Source of the DNA: Mallotus nudiflorus
Taxonomy: Eukaryota > Streptophyta > Magnoliopsida > Malpighiales > Euphorbiaceae
Assembly (NCBI GenBank): GCA_947683625.1
Contig: CANTUR010000282.1
Coordinates: 1,984,001 to 2,048,000, forward strand
Length of the DNA: 64,000 nucleotides
Reading direction: 5' to 3'
In this document: one piece after another, positions 24,720 through 37,200 of the stretch
Layout: the number at the start of each line of letters is the position of its first letter
Position numbering within the stretch: position 1 is the first letter of the stretch
Notes under the pieces: model-generated
The model's database searches: none
The model's input: only the letters and a program-made list of their open reading frames with translations
Told to the model about the DNA's origin: nothing
Made by a program: the position numbers and the translations under genes

Positions 24720-26600
24720 TATATATAAATGGAATATAGATGGCATGTCTAAATATCAAATCCTCAATTCTCTCCAATATGTGACTATAGCATCTAATTC
24801 CTATAAAGCCTAAACGGGAACTACCGATAAGTTTATTTCAAAACTTATCATAGCAAGTTTCTCTGGACAATTGAAAGTTTGGTGGGATTATCATATCACA
24901 AGAGACCAACAATAAAATATTTTGTATGCTATCCAAACGGATGATGAAGGTTTACCCATCTTAAACCATATAGGAAACCCCATTCAAAGTCTACCTTGAT
25001 ATTAACCATAGCACTACATTTTGTAGGAGATTCCTCCCATCTGAAAGATAAAAATATTAATCTTCTTTCTAATCTTAGATGTAAGAAATTGAGTAACTTC
25101 CAATGGTATAGATCAGCCATCCTTACTAGGGTTATACTTAACAAAGACCAGTCCTTTTGGAACAAAAAATTCCTTACAGGATTATCAACGCTCTTAGGAG
25201 AAAGAATTAGGAATACCCTCAGACAATCCTCTGGAACCCATATTATTTCTTATAACCAGCTTACTTATAGTGAGTTGATTAGCACTACCTAACGTGAAGG
25301 TTTTAGAATCTGTCAAGATCTGAAGCTCCAAAAACACTTAAAATGGGAATTAAGAAAGACTAAATAAGAACTAGGATCCTTTTACAAATAGTTTGACTAT
25401 ATTCTTACTCAAATTCCTTTTTGCAAAGGAGATTGTAGTAAGAAATCTTTGAAACCTTCATCTAGGAAATTTTCTAAGAAAAATAGAAAATTCTCCAAGA
25501 GAAAGGATCCTGAGAAAACTTACTATAAAAAGCCTTACAAGAAAACTTATAGGAAGAATAAAGTTGATAAATCCAAAAAAACCAGTATGAAAGATGTTAC
25601 TTACTATAGATGTGGCAAAAAGGGACATATCTCTAAATACTATAGCGTTTCTAAGAAACTGCAAGAGTTAGATTTATAAGAAGAAACCTTGAACAAGTTT
25701 GCAGCCCTTCTTATAGAAACTTCTGGGTCTGAAACTAATTATGATGAATTCTTAGAAACAGGTCATCCTCATATAGATGATATAGCAACCAATTCCTCTT
25801 CTTCTTCTAACATAGACTTTAGCATTAAAAGTAAGCAACTCAATATGCTCACTAGAGAATAAACCTTGATCCTATATGTCATCCATCATATAGATAATCC
25901 TGATATACAGAAGAAATATCTTGAACAACTTAGACAATCCCTAAAAAAGGAACCTAAACCTGAAGATACCAAGTTGCCTTCCATTAGTACATGTATATAT
26001 GACCTTACTAACATTTTTAATATGAAAAATCCAAGTAAGAAACCTTTAGGTGATATCCTAGAACTTTAGGGAGAAATAAAGACCATTAAGACTGAGATAA
26101 AACAATTAAAAGATAAACAACAAAAAGACTCTGACTTAATCCAATTCTTTGTCACTAAACTTGCTAAAAAGTCTAGTGATAGTGATGAGACTAAGGATTT
26201 AGAACCTCAATCTTTAGCTAATATTGATAAAGTTCTAGGAGATTTTCTCTGTGCTCTAAATCAAATTTCTTCTAGAAAATATATTATAAAAAATTCCATT
26301 ATTTTTTATAAAGATTTCCAACTTGATACTATAGTACTATTTGATACATGTGTTTATTTGAGTTGCATAAAAACTAATATGGTCCCAAATCGTTTTTAAG
26401 AACGTACCACATAAAAACTCTCTTATGCTAATAATTCAAAAATGCATATAAATGGTAAAATAGAAGCCAATATTTTAAATAATGGATTTCTAATAAAGAC
26501 CTCTTTTCTTTTGGTTTCTAATGTAAGTTATATTGTGATTTTAGGGGTGCCATTCATTAATTTGATAACTCTCTATTTAACCATTTATAACTCCATTGAT
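24720..26600 (+). pseudogene. Caulimoviridae-like endogenous pararetrovirus relic (capsid-like region to protease)
   Basis: Successive + strand frames show a recognisable order. First comes a capsid/gag-like region (about 24740-25440). Next is a very basic Lys/Arg-rich stretch with a CCHC zinc knuckle (25449-25679) in which the second and last cysteines are replaced by arginine and tyrosine. An acidic Ser-rich linker follows (25680-26280). Last is an aspartic-protease-like segment (about 26310-26590) where the catalytic D-S/T-G has become D-T-C. The style matches plant endogenous pararetroviruses related to petuvirus/florendovirus groups. Stops interrupt every section, and no reverse transcriptase or movement protein is recognisable downstream, so it is truncated and dead. 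An old gypsy element with a similar gag is the alternative. Confidence 0.55.
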
Positions 26601-27690
26601 TTCACAGATGATGAAGTTCATATATCTTTTCCATTTTTAGAAAAATCCAATACCAGGACTCTTAACCTTGTTAAAGCTCATTCCATTTATAAAAATGAAA
26701 TCAATGCTTTAATACGAGGAAAAGAGGCTAATTTGCATGATTTAAAATAAAATGTTCATTTTTAAAAAATTGAACAATAATTAAAGATTGTTTTTACAAA
26801 GTTAAAGGTTTCCAAATCTTTCTCACATACACACACACACATATATATATAGTTAAAGAAGAAATAAAGAGATACACATCTTTTCACTAAAAATCATATT
26901 TCATTTCTTTACTCCTATAGCTTATTTTCCAGATCCTATTATCAACTTCCCTATTTAAAGCAAAACTCTTATTGAATTCATTTCCAATAAGTTAGAAGGG
27001 TTAAGAGCTTATCCTAATCTTGTTATCATCTTGTACTAATAACGAAACACTTTTCCTCTATTTTGATTTCTTATTATTGGCTCAAAGAACTCATTTTTAA
27101 ACAATCTAAAGATATTTACTAGAAATATTTAATGGGACCTTGTATGTTAGTGCAAACAAGAAGTCAAAAGCAAAGAGAGATGACTAGCAGATCTACTAAC
27201 AAAACTTCTTCTTCTAACCAAAAGGGTGACTGAACCTCCTCTTTTCCCCATATGATGCAAGGCTTGGTGATCCCATTGATATACAGGAATACAATAGAAA
27301 CCTCCCACCTTGTAAGCCATCAATGTTAAGCTATGAGGATATGAAGTCCTCATATAATGAAGTGGCAAGGGAGAATTATATGATATTTAATGACCTAATC
27401 AAGCTAAATGTCCATTATATTAAGGCCAATTTTAAAGAAAAATGAGTCACTTTAAAAAAGAGTCCACGAGGTAGTTAGATGATATTTTTAGAGGAATCAA
27501 CCGTTTGGTATTTATCTTAGAGGAAAGATAAAGTATTGAGGTACATAAGCAAAATTATGAGCCTTAGAGAGGTAATTATAAGTCTTAAAAGGGAGCCCTA
27601 AATTTTTATAGTATGGCAATGTCCAGATCTTAAGGAGACCTTAGGAAGTTAAGTCTTCACTAGACTCGAGGTAAACAACCATATGTTAAT
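26601..27690. other. Stretch without a supported gene
   Basis: The first 150 bases continue the open frame of the pararetrovirus-like relic. A CA/TA microsatellite lies at about 26827-26850. From 26900 to 27250 there are scattered fragments of retroelement-like coding in several frames, too broken to assign. Nothing else was identified. Confidence 0.5.
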
Positions 27691-29985
27691 CAACCATTAA
27701 GGCCAGGTTTGATATTTTCTTATGATTAAATTGGTTGAATGATTGAATTAGGATTTGGAAATGATGTTGAAGGTTCTAGTTATGGGAATGTTAGCTCTTC
27801 CCCATACAGATATGGCTATCAACCTCCTGGGACCAATCAGTCTTTGTTAAGAGATACATTGGATAAAATGGGTTGATTTTAAGCCCTTGGCTAGGCCGAT
27901 GTATACTAAGCCTTACCCTAATTGGGTGGATAAAATTTTCCCATTTTTAAAGGGATATAAAGTCCCATAATTTATGCTCTATTTTAGTGAGGAACATAAT
28001 CAATCTACCATAGAGCATTTAGCCCAATTTTTTATTTAGTGTGGAGAGGCTGCAGCTAATGATTTTTGGAGATTGATACTTTTTGAGAATTCTTTGACTA
28101 AATCAACCTTTACCTGGTACTCTCATCTTCCTCTTAATTCCATAAATTCCAAAAAGGAGTTAGAGGAAAATTTTCATTCAAAGTTTTATTGGCCTACTTT
28201 ATATATTACATTGGCCGATCTTACTTGATCTTATTACTTTCCTAAAGAGTCTATAGAGAAGTTTATCATGAGGTTTTGGAACTGAAAACTTAATCTCGAA
28301 TGGCTATGTCTAAGGCTAAATGTGTTTTTATAGTGGTCAAGGGTTTAAACTACTCTATGAGGGAACATTTTAAAGGTTATCATTTTCGAGATCTTATAAG
28401 CTAGCAACTTGGGCCTTTAATTATTAGAGATTATTGAGAGAGAAGTATCAAAGAAAGGCTTCATCTCAGGGGGACTTACTATAATACCTTTGAAATTCCA
28501 CATCTTGAAGAAGATTCTGCCTCTAATTCTAAAGGAGAACATGTATATATGGCTAAATATATAAGCTCCAAGCCTAATGAGTGTTAGGCTTTAAAAAGGT
28601 TGAATTCCAATAAAGAGAAAAAAAAATCCTATAAAAGGAAATCAAATTGCAACAAAGAATTTTTTTTTTTTTTAATCTTACTAAGGCTGATGAAATCATT
28701 GATTACTTATTCAAAATTAGCCAAATCAAGTTGTCCAATGGTTGTATAATCCAACAAATAGAAAATCGGGCCAAGAAAGAGTACTGTAAATTGTATAATT
28801 TATGGAAACATTCAATAAAAATTGTGTGGTGTTTAAGAATATCATTCAGAGGGTGATTGATGAAAGAAAATTATTATTCCCATATAAGGGGAAATTTGTT
28901 ACTATTAAGTCAACAAGCCCAATTTTTCTATAAAATGGTATACCCGAAGTCAAGGTGTTGGGTAAAGGTATACAACATCCATTTTCTCCTGATTGGCCAA
29001 AGCTTAAGATTGAAATATCTTCTCATTCTGATGAAGAGATAGGCTAAAAAGAAAGAAGAGTCAAAATGGTCATATAAAAGAAAATTACCTATCCTTTGTG
29101 CCATACTAAATTTCAGCATGTTAAGGAGCAAGCACCTCAAAATCGATCTCGAAGGAAGGACTCCTAATTTAAACTTCAGCATAATGCAAAAACCCCTCAA
29201 GAAAATGGCAAATGAATATTGGTAAAGAAATAACCTTAGGCCAAAGGTGTTTTAGAGACTATGGTATCCTAATGATGATGGCAGAATTCAAATGACCAAG
29301 GCTCAAAAAAGGAGGATACAATGGAGACAACAGGCTGCCATAGAGAACATGCAAAGGAGTTGGCACAATCAAGACTAAACAAGGGCAGACCATACCCTCA
29401 GGATGAAGCTAGTTCATCTAAATAAGAAGATCAATCTCTAAGGTAATTATCAAAGAAAATGTATGGTGAAAGTATATTTTGATAAAAGGCCTTTTTTTAA
29501 TTTCCAACTCCATTAAAAGACCAAAGGGAAAGGCTAAAAGTAGTGGATTTAGTCAATCCACAACCAAAATATCAATTTGATGATGTTATTAAATAACTTC
29601 AAGTTGAAATCAAGCCAAAAGTCTACTTGGATGGTGATGTAATTCATCCGGATTAAGTTAACCCTAATGAAGAACTGGGGGCATCTTTAACCATACCTTA
29701 ACTAGATAAGTTGATGACCAAACACATTTGACCTTTGTATATTAAGGCCAATATTAACAATGTTGAAATGAAAAAGGTGTTGGTTAATTATGGCACTGGT
29801 GTGAATATAATGCCCTTGACCACACTTAAATTTGTTGGACTAGATACTAAAGACCAAAAGAACACTTATGTGTTCATGACTGATTTTGTTGGACATGATC
29901 AACTTATTGATGGATTCATCATGGTTAATATCAAAGTAGGCAGATAAGAGCAACTTGAAGGGTTTTTTGTCCTTAATGTCAAATA
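27690..29985 (+). pseudogene. Ty3/gypsy gag-protease relic (Tat/Athila-like)
   Basis: Fragments on the + strand follow the order of a plant gypsy gag. There is a proline/tyrosine-rich segment (near 27830-27950), and a retrotransposon gag domain (about 27960-28290) recognisable by TWYSHLPLNSI and the preceding F-NSL pattern. A C-terminal gag segment with CKLYNLWKHSIKxCVVF-like sequence spans frames near 28780-28850. An aspartic-protease-like region lies at 29735-29985. The catalytic aspartate motif, usually VDNGA in this group, reads VNYGTG. Many stops and shifts are present, and no reverse transcriptase follows. It ends about 440 bp upstream of the PPR reading frame. Confidence 0.7.
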
Positions 29986-30581
29986 CTAGTTTTACTTATG
30001 TTTTTGAAGCTATATCACCATCTGGCTTACATGGTGATGCCATGTAATCCATCTAGCTTGCGTCTTATTGTCCATGTCAGCATATCTTTGACAAGTATAA
30101 CTTTGATTGCTCAAAACGGTGTTCATCAATGGGCGTAATACAATAAACGACCGTTGTTAAAAGTTAATGTCGTTTTCTTCAATTGAATTCGCTTTCTAAA
30201 ATGTCGTTTTTGCACCTAATGAAAACCGATGCTGTTTTGCTGCATTCTGCTTCTGTTTTACCCGCTCTCTCTAATCCTTCTCTAGCATCCAAGTTCTCTT
30301 CCCAGTAAACCCTCTCAAAGAAGTAAACCTTTCACCATTTCTCGGCTTGATTTTGCTGTTTTTGACTTACAGCTTTTGTGGGTATTGTACAAGAACAGTT
30401 GTTTCTAGTGGCAGATATTTAATTTGTGAAGCTAAAAAGGTTTTTTACTTTCCTTTTTTTTTTTAATATTTTGAGGTCCTGTACTGGATTATGCAACTGG
30501 GTTTTGCTCTTGACACTGGTTGATTGTTGTTTCAAAGTGTGTATCGTGTCACTTATTTACCACTCAGCTTTTAGTCCAGTT
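29986..30581 (+). promoter_or_regulatory. Upstream region and likely 5' leader (with intron) of the PPR gene
   Basis: Base composition rises from the TE relic into a more balanced stretch at 30150-30420. A donor-like AAAAGGTTTTTT at about 30434-30445 and a pyrimidine-rich tract followed by acceptor-like AG sites (30476, 30568 or 30580) suggest an intron in the 5' untranslated region. An ATG at 30426 is in frame with the PPR gene, but the 52 codons it would add are hydrophobic and poor in coding character. No clear TATA box was found. Confidence 0.4.
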
Positions 30582-32980
30582 ATGGGGGAATTCTTGGGGA
30601 ATTCAGTTCCAATTAGTTTGAAATGGAATGGTTTAGCTTACCAAAATAGTTTTTTTATGCCAATTAATTGTCACTGGAGGAGTTTGCATTTCAGTTTACA
30701 GAATAATTTACATACTAGAATGAATAGAAGTGTTGTGGGATTATGGGAGCTCAATAGTGTTTCCATGTTCATGAAGGAGTATGCATGTTCTGGATGTATA
30801 CAGCTCAGGTTATACCGATTGAGTTCTATATATGGGACTACTAGATTGGCAAATTTGGTTTCTAGTAATGAATTTGGGTTGGTTTCAGATGAAAATGAAG
30901 AGAAGGAGGTCATTGATAGAGGAAAAACTGAAATTGAAATGGATTCTTTTGAACAATATTTGCCTCCTTGGGGAAATTCAACGATTCAGCAAGAAACAGA
31001 TGTGGATACTGAAAGCATTGTCCAACCTTCAGAGATTTCAAGAAATATAGATACTGTTAATGAAAGTAGAATACATCTTTTAGAAGAAATGGATGAAGAA
31101 GTGTTATCAAGAAGGATATTGATGCTTAGCAGATCCAACAAGGTTAGAAGTGCACTAGAATTATTTAGGTCCATGGAGATCTCAGGTCTGAGACCTGATA
31201 GTCATGCTTGCAACTCTCTTATTTCTTGCCTCATAAGAAAGAAATTACTTGACCATGGATTGAGAGTCTTTGAGTTCATGAAGAAAAATGAGATTTCAAC
31301 AGGTCATACATATACCTTAATACTAAAAGCAGTAGCAGATATGCAGGGTTTTGAATCATCTTTGCATATGTTTGCAGAATTAGGAGGGTTTTCCAAGGAG
31401 GAGAATGATTTCGATGTCATTGTTTATAATACAATGATATCTATTTGTGGAAGAGTCAACAATTGGGTTGACACAAAAAGAATTTGGAGAAGTATGAAAG
31501 AAAATGGTCATAATGGAACAGAAATTACTTACTCACTGTTGGTTAGCATATTCGTGCGCTGTGGCCAGAATGAGCTAGCACTTGATGCTTACAATGAAAT
31601 GGATCAAAATGGAATTAAACCAAGAGATGATACATTGCAGGCTATAATTGGAGCATTTACAAAGGAGGGGAAGTGGGATTTGGCTTTAAAAGTTTTCCAA
31701 AATATGTTGAATCATGGGCTGAAACCAAATCTTATTGCATGCAATGCATTGATGAATTCGCTTGGAAAAGCTGGAGAACACAAACTAGCATTCAAGGTAT
31801 TTGAAAAAGTTAAATCTTTGGGTCACACACCAGATGCATACACATGGAACGCACTGCTAAATAGTCTGTATAGAGCAAACGAATTTGCCAATGCTCTTCA
31901 GCTCTTTGAGAGCATAAAAAGAGAGCAGAGCTCTCAAATCAATGAACATCTATACAACACTGCCTTAATGTCGTGCCAGAAGCTTGGTTTATGGGATAAA
32001 TCTCTTCAACTGTTGTGGCAGTTGGAAGCTTCTGGACTTCCAGTCTCAACCACATCTTACAATCTTGTTATTGGTGCTTGTGAGATTGCAAGAAGGCCGA
32101 AAGTTGCATTACAAGTCTATGAGCACATGATTCACCAGAGGTGCACTCCGGATACATTTACCTATTTGTCACTCATAAGAAGTTGCATTTGGGCATCTCT
32201 CTGGGATGAAGTGGAAGAAATTCTGGAGGCAAGTTCAGTCTTTATCATTCTGTGCAACACTGCTCTGAGTCTTTTTTGCCTTAAATAATCTCATGCTATG
32301 ACCAATGTGGCATGTGATCATCCACCTTCCATGCTTATTCTTTTCCAGTGTTCACTCTATATCAACTTTGTTACATCTTTTGAACTTCAGGTAATGAACA
32401 TGATTGAAGATAATTCAGTGTCCTGTCTTCACCAAAATGTATATGTTCAAAAGCCTTGACCTTTTAGTACATCAAATCCTTGAATCAATAGGCAAGCTTT
32501 CTAGACGAGAAGAAATAAATGCAATGCAAGCTTACTACTTTCTTCCTTTCTCCCAATCCCTTCCCTGTTGGCATGCGTGCAGACTTCAGAGTAAATACAT
32601 GTTGTGAAATGGCGTTCGAATGGGCTGTATATTGACAGAAGTCTAGTTAAATTTCGTTTGGACATTTGGGTCCTTGTCTATCTAATTAATTTGTAGACTT
32701 TGCAATTGTTTGCTTGAACCTTCTGTTCTTGTTGAAGAACCTTCAATTGTTTAATGGCGTTTGCTTTCCAAAATTCTGAAAAACTTGTATTTTCTTTTTC
32801 TTTGTTTGTCTTCAGAAAGTTGCACCGGATGTCTCTCTTTACAATGCTGTCATTCATGGAATGTGTCTAAGATGCAAGTTTGAATCTGCAAAGAAGTTGT
32901 ATATGAAGATGCGCAGGAGCGGTCTTAAACCTGATGGCAAGACAAGAGCATTGATGCTTCAGAACCTGAAAAAGGTCTAA
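30582..32980 (+). CDS. P-class pentatricopeptide repeat (PPR) protein, At3g29290/EMB2076-like
   Basis: Two coding exons, 30582-32228 and 32816-32980, would give 603 aa. PPR proteins bind organellar RNA base by base and affect its processing, stability or translation. About eleven degenerate 35-residue repeats run from about residue 175 to 590. They are seen as N-LI-C-I-K, VYNTMISICGR, TYSLLVSIF, ACNALMNSLGKAG, TWNALLNSLYRA, TTSYNLVIGACE and similar. No E, E+ or DYW domain follows, so it belongs to the P class. The region before residue 170 is non-repeat and could hold a targeting peptide, but I cannot tell plastid from mitochondrion. The C-terminal DGKTRALMLQNLKK and repeat order recall Arabidopsis At3g29290 (EMB2076); that match is from memory. 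The start at 30582 is preferred over 30426 because the extra codons look like leader or intron. The intron appears to use a GC donor. Confidence 0.85.
32229..32815 (+). other. PPR gene intron with a GC-AG boundary
   Basis: The intron of 587 bp starts with AG|GCAAGT at 32229, a perfect fit to the rarer GC-type donor consensus. It ends in a long pyrimidine tract and TTCAG at 32811-32815. Joining after GAG (phase 0) gives EEILE-KVAPD, which continues the repeat in frame to a stop at 32978-32980. The nearest GT, at 32235, keeps frame only if an acceptor four bases further on is used. Confidence 0.65.
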
Positions 32981-34218
32981 GAGGAGAAAACAGTCGTTTC
33001 ACCTTCAAATGTAAATATGTTAGCAAATATCTCCCAGTTGATGTGACAGGCATTAGGGGAAAAAACACAAGATAACTGAAAAATGTAAGCTGACTGGCAC
33101 CTTTGTTAGATTTGCATTGGCAATCAAAAGTGGAATTGCATAATTTGAGTGCTTGATTGCACAATGATATAGGAACATAAAGTGTTTGTATACCTTTATT
33201 TGTATGTAAGTTATCCCACAAGTTGATCTTGTACTCACTGCTGTTTCTGAAACTGACATTTAGCAACTATAGAGCCTTTTTCTTTGCTCAGAAAATAAAT
33301 CAAGCAATGTCCAAGTGTCTCCATTTCCAAGTTTTTATAGGTTATCCTTAATCCCGGTTATAATTTTGATCTGGGGCACGATTTAGTTTTAGGTTCATTC
33401 CACCTCGGCATGTAGCTTTTGTAACATCTGAACAGTTTTGGTGGAGGGGATAACTAGTTGAGCACTTGAAGCAGAACTGTTTTGGTGGAGGGGATACACT
33501 AGCTTGACCGGCATTAATAGCTGATTCTATGTCTGTTGGATGCAGTACTGCAGTTACCAATTTTGCATTGCCAGTCTCCCATGTCTAACTTCTTTGGAGC
33601 AACTTTGAGGTGTTCATATGTCCTGAACACTTCAGAAAGAATCACAACTGAAACTTGAGACTAATCAAACAATACAACAAAAGCACATACATACATTTTT
33701 CCGGATAATATGGATCCCATAGCTAAACGTACAAAATTCTGGGTTTTTTCACCGGTTAGCTTTCATCGTTAGATATAACTAACATTTTTTTCACATGCTG
33801 GAAGTATTCTGTATGGCAGTTTCTCTTCTTTTTCTTGCATGGATAACAGATGAGAAGCATCCAAGCCTTGTACCCTAAATTTGATAGCACACTCGAAATA
33901 AACCCTGTTATGATAAATCAGTCTGAAAAATAAAACCTCAAAAGCAAGCATAATTCATTAGGACATCACATTCATTCTACTTATTTCAGAGAGTATAGCA
34001 CTCGTCCAGCTTAAAGGTTTCAAGAGTAACGACTCCGGCAGATGGAAAGGGGAAACGAAAATGTTAGGAAGCTAAGCAGTCAATGAAATGCTTCAACAAT
34101 GGCTATATATTTTCTGTAAGCAAAATGTTGTACAAAATGAGTTCTTCATTTTGCTACATGCATAGGATCTTCAGATAATTTTTAAAACATTTTATATTCT
34201 GGAGAATCTATAACACAT
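32981..34218. other. Convergent intergenic region with both 3' untranslated ends
   Basis: The PPR and ClpB genes converge here. The first few hundred bases should hold the PPR 3' UTR and the last few hundred (on the minus strand) the ClpB 3' UTR. A 22-bp direct repeat lies at 33431-33452 and 33475-33496 with one mismatch. Open frames in this stretch are short and show no recognisable domain. Confidence 0.6.
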
Positions 34219-37200
34219 TCAAAGAGTTTGTGAAAGAGCTTTGTTTTCCGCCGTTGCAGTATCTGCATTGCTTTCAATCCGCTTGAAAACCAGCTTTTGT
34301 TGGGGAAGCTGCCCATTGGAAAATGCTGTAACCTCGGTGTCTACTGACACAGTGTCTTCATCCTTAAACTCTCCTCTTAATATACCCTTGGCAAGTTCAT
34401 TTTCAACGTACTGTTGAATCACACGCTTGACTGGCCGAGCACCATAGTTGGGATCGTACCCAAGACTCCCCAAAAGTTCCACAGCTGCCTCAGTCACCTG
34501 TAATTTCATCTTTCGATCTGCAAGCCTCTGTTGAACTCTTTCCAACTGTGATGGACACAAAATTATGCAAGGCTCAGAAAAATATGAAATTAGAAAATTA
34601 TCTCCACACACTATGTATATATATTGCAGAAGCATGATCAGATAAACCCCAAAAGCCAAATTCAAACAATATGTAATAATTTCAGAGCACAATCAGTTGC
34701 ACTCATCAAACACTGTTATATACCCAATAAACCTCATTTGTATACCAACAGATGCATAATTACACATAATCCTAAAACATCCTAGTCCATCAGGATTAGG
34801 ATATTTGACCTCTTAATGATATGAATAGTCTGAGTCAATAAGATTCGACATAAATCAAATTTCTAAAATGATTTTAAAAATATTCAGTTGGTCAATTGAA
34901 GTTTAGATGCTCTGCTGATATTTTATCTCCAGCTTTTCTAAGCAACATAAAAGGAAGTTGACAAATAAAAATGGCTCACGCTATGTAATGTTTGGAGCAA
35001 AGTAAATTTACCTGTAATTTGACAATGCTGTTTATCTGTTCCCGATCCAGAGGCTGGAAAACTATGTACTCGTCAACCCTGTTCATAAACTCAGGTCGAA
35101 AGACTGATCTTGCAGCTTCCATCACCCTCTGCTTGATAGTCTCATAAGCGACCTCCTTGGGCAGGTCATCATCTGTATCAAGTATATATTGTGAACCCAC
35201 ATTGGAAGTCATAATGATGACAGTGTTAGTGAAACTAACAGTACGACCCTGCGAATCAGTCACCCTCCCATCATCTAATATCTGAAGGAATACATTAAAC
35301 ACATCAGCATGGGCCTTTTCTATTTCATCAAACAGAATAACTGCATATGGCCTCCTCCTAACTGTCTCTGTCAACTGCCCCCCTTCCTCATACCCTACAT
35401 AACCAGGGGGTGCACCAATCAACCGTGAAACTGCATGCTTTTCCATGTATTCACTCATGTCAATTCGTACAAGGGCTTCTTCAGTATTGAACATATAAGA
35501 AGCTAGAGCTTTAGCTAACTCTGTTTTTCCAACACCAGTGGGACCCATGAACATGAAACTAGCAATCGGACGCCGAGGATCTGACAAACCAGCACGAGAT
35601 CTCTGAATTGCCTCAGCAACTGCTCTCACAGCAGGATCCTGACCTATCACACGTTTATGCAGCTCTTCCTCCAAATGTAGAAGCTTTTCTCTTTCTGATT
35701 GCTTGAGCTTGGAAAGAGGGATGCCAGTCCACTTGCTGACAACTTCAGCAATATCATCTCCTGTAACTTCTTCTCTCAGCATGGACTTTCCAGAACTCAT
35801 ATACTCATCCAACTCTTTCTCAGCATTTTCAAGCTGTCGTTGCAGAGAGTTCAAGCTACCATATTTCAGTTCAGCTGCACGATTTAGATCATACTCACGC
35901 TCAGCCTGCTGAATCTCAAGGTTTACCCTGTCAATCTGCATTAAGTAAAAGAAAATCAGATAATGCTTTTACTTTGCTTTTTTATATGATTCAAAATGAA
36001 CACCCCTTCTTTCAAAACATTTTGGAAGACAGAATACTCATTCCCTCTCAGGGTCCTGTTATTAAACATTTATTTTTTTTTAGACCTTGCTGACTAATAT
36101 TAGACTAGTTCAAACACATAGTGAAGATTAAAGACATTTCCAATGAAAATAATTGAAAGACAATAAAAAATATAACTGCAATACCTCTTCCTTAATAGAC
36201 TGAATGCGTGTCATGACTGTCTTCTCATGCTCCCATTGCTCTGTCAGATCAGCCTGTTTCTTCTTCAATAGAGACAACTCAGCCTCAAGACGGCTCAACC
36301 TATCTTTTGAAGCTTTATCTGTATCATTTGTCAGAGACAACTTCTCCATCTCCAGTTTTAGTACAGAACGGTCAATCTCATCTAGGGCAGTAGGTTTTGA
36401 AGTAATCTCCATTTTCAGTTTTGCAGCTGCTTCATCAACCAGATCAATAGCTGCAATTTGAAAAATGCATGAGCAATCCATGGAGCTTATATATGCTTAA
36501 AGTGAATTTTGCACACTTCAGTTGTTGATGCAAATTGCAGAATATAAGAGGGAAACAAAAAATTTCATCTTCAAGCTAGGATATTCTTCACGAAACTCAA
36601 AAAGAAAACAAACAAAACGAAACCTTTGCAACATCCACCTCAATCCTGAGGATAACAATTGAATCTCTTCCCACCACATTTAGCTTTTACTGATTTGACA
36701 CAATCAGTTAGCTATTTAATGCAATTACAGTTTCAAGAGGATCAGAAAGTGGTACAGAATTTGCTATTGTTAACTGATCATAAATTATAGCAATTCAAAA
36801 CTGACCATCCTTAGAAAAATTTTCATGAAACACAGTCACTAAACATCAGGCTGTAACATGTCTGCATGCATTAGTTTTACCTTTGTCAGGCAAAAATCTT
36901 CCACTTATGTAACGGTCAGATAGAATTGCAGCTTCCACAAGAGCACTGTCAGAAATACGAACTCCATGATGCAGTTCATATCTTTCACGCAATCCCCTAA
37001 GAATGGAAATTGTGTTTTCAACTGAAGGCTGATCAACATAAACTTGCTGGAAACGACGCTCCAAAGCTGGATCCTTTTCTATATATTTTCGATATTCATC
37101 CAGTGTTGTTGCACCAATGCACCGCAGCTCTCCTCGACCAAGCATGGGCTTCAAGAGATTACCCGCATCCATAGCACCATTTGTAGCACCTGACAATAGC

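Noticed and set aside
30426..30581. N-terminal extension of the PPR protein from the ATG at 30426
   Set aside because: The extra 52 codons are hydrophobic with a T-homopolymer and contain donor-like and acceptor-like sites. They look like a 5' UTR intron, so the start was placed at 30582.
32404..32607. Open frame inside the PPR intron as an extra exon
   Set aside because: It has no PPR motif, and including it would break the repeat that joins cleanly from 32228 to 32816.
35699..35912. Plus-strand open frames within the ClpB exons
   Set aside because: They are shadows of the minus-strand coding sequence, with no domain of their own.
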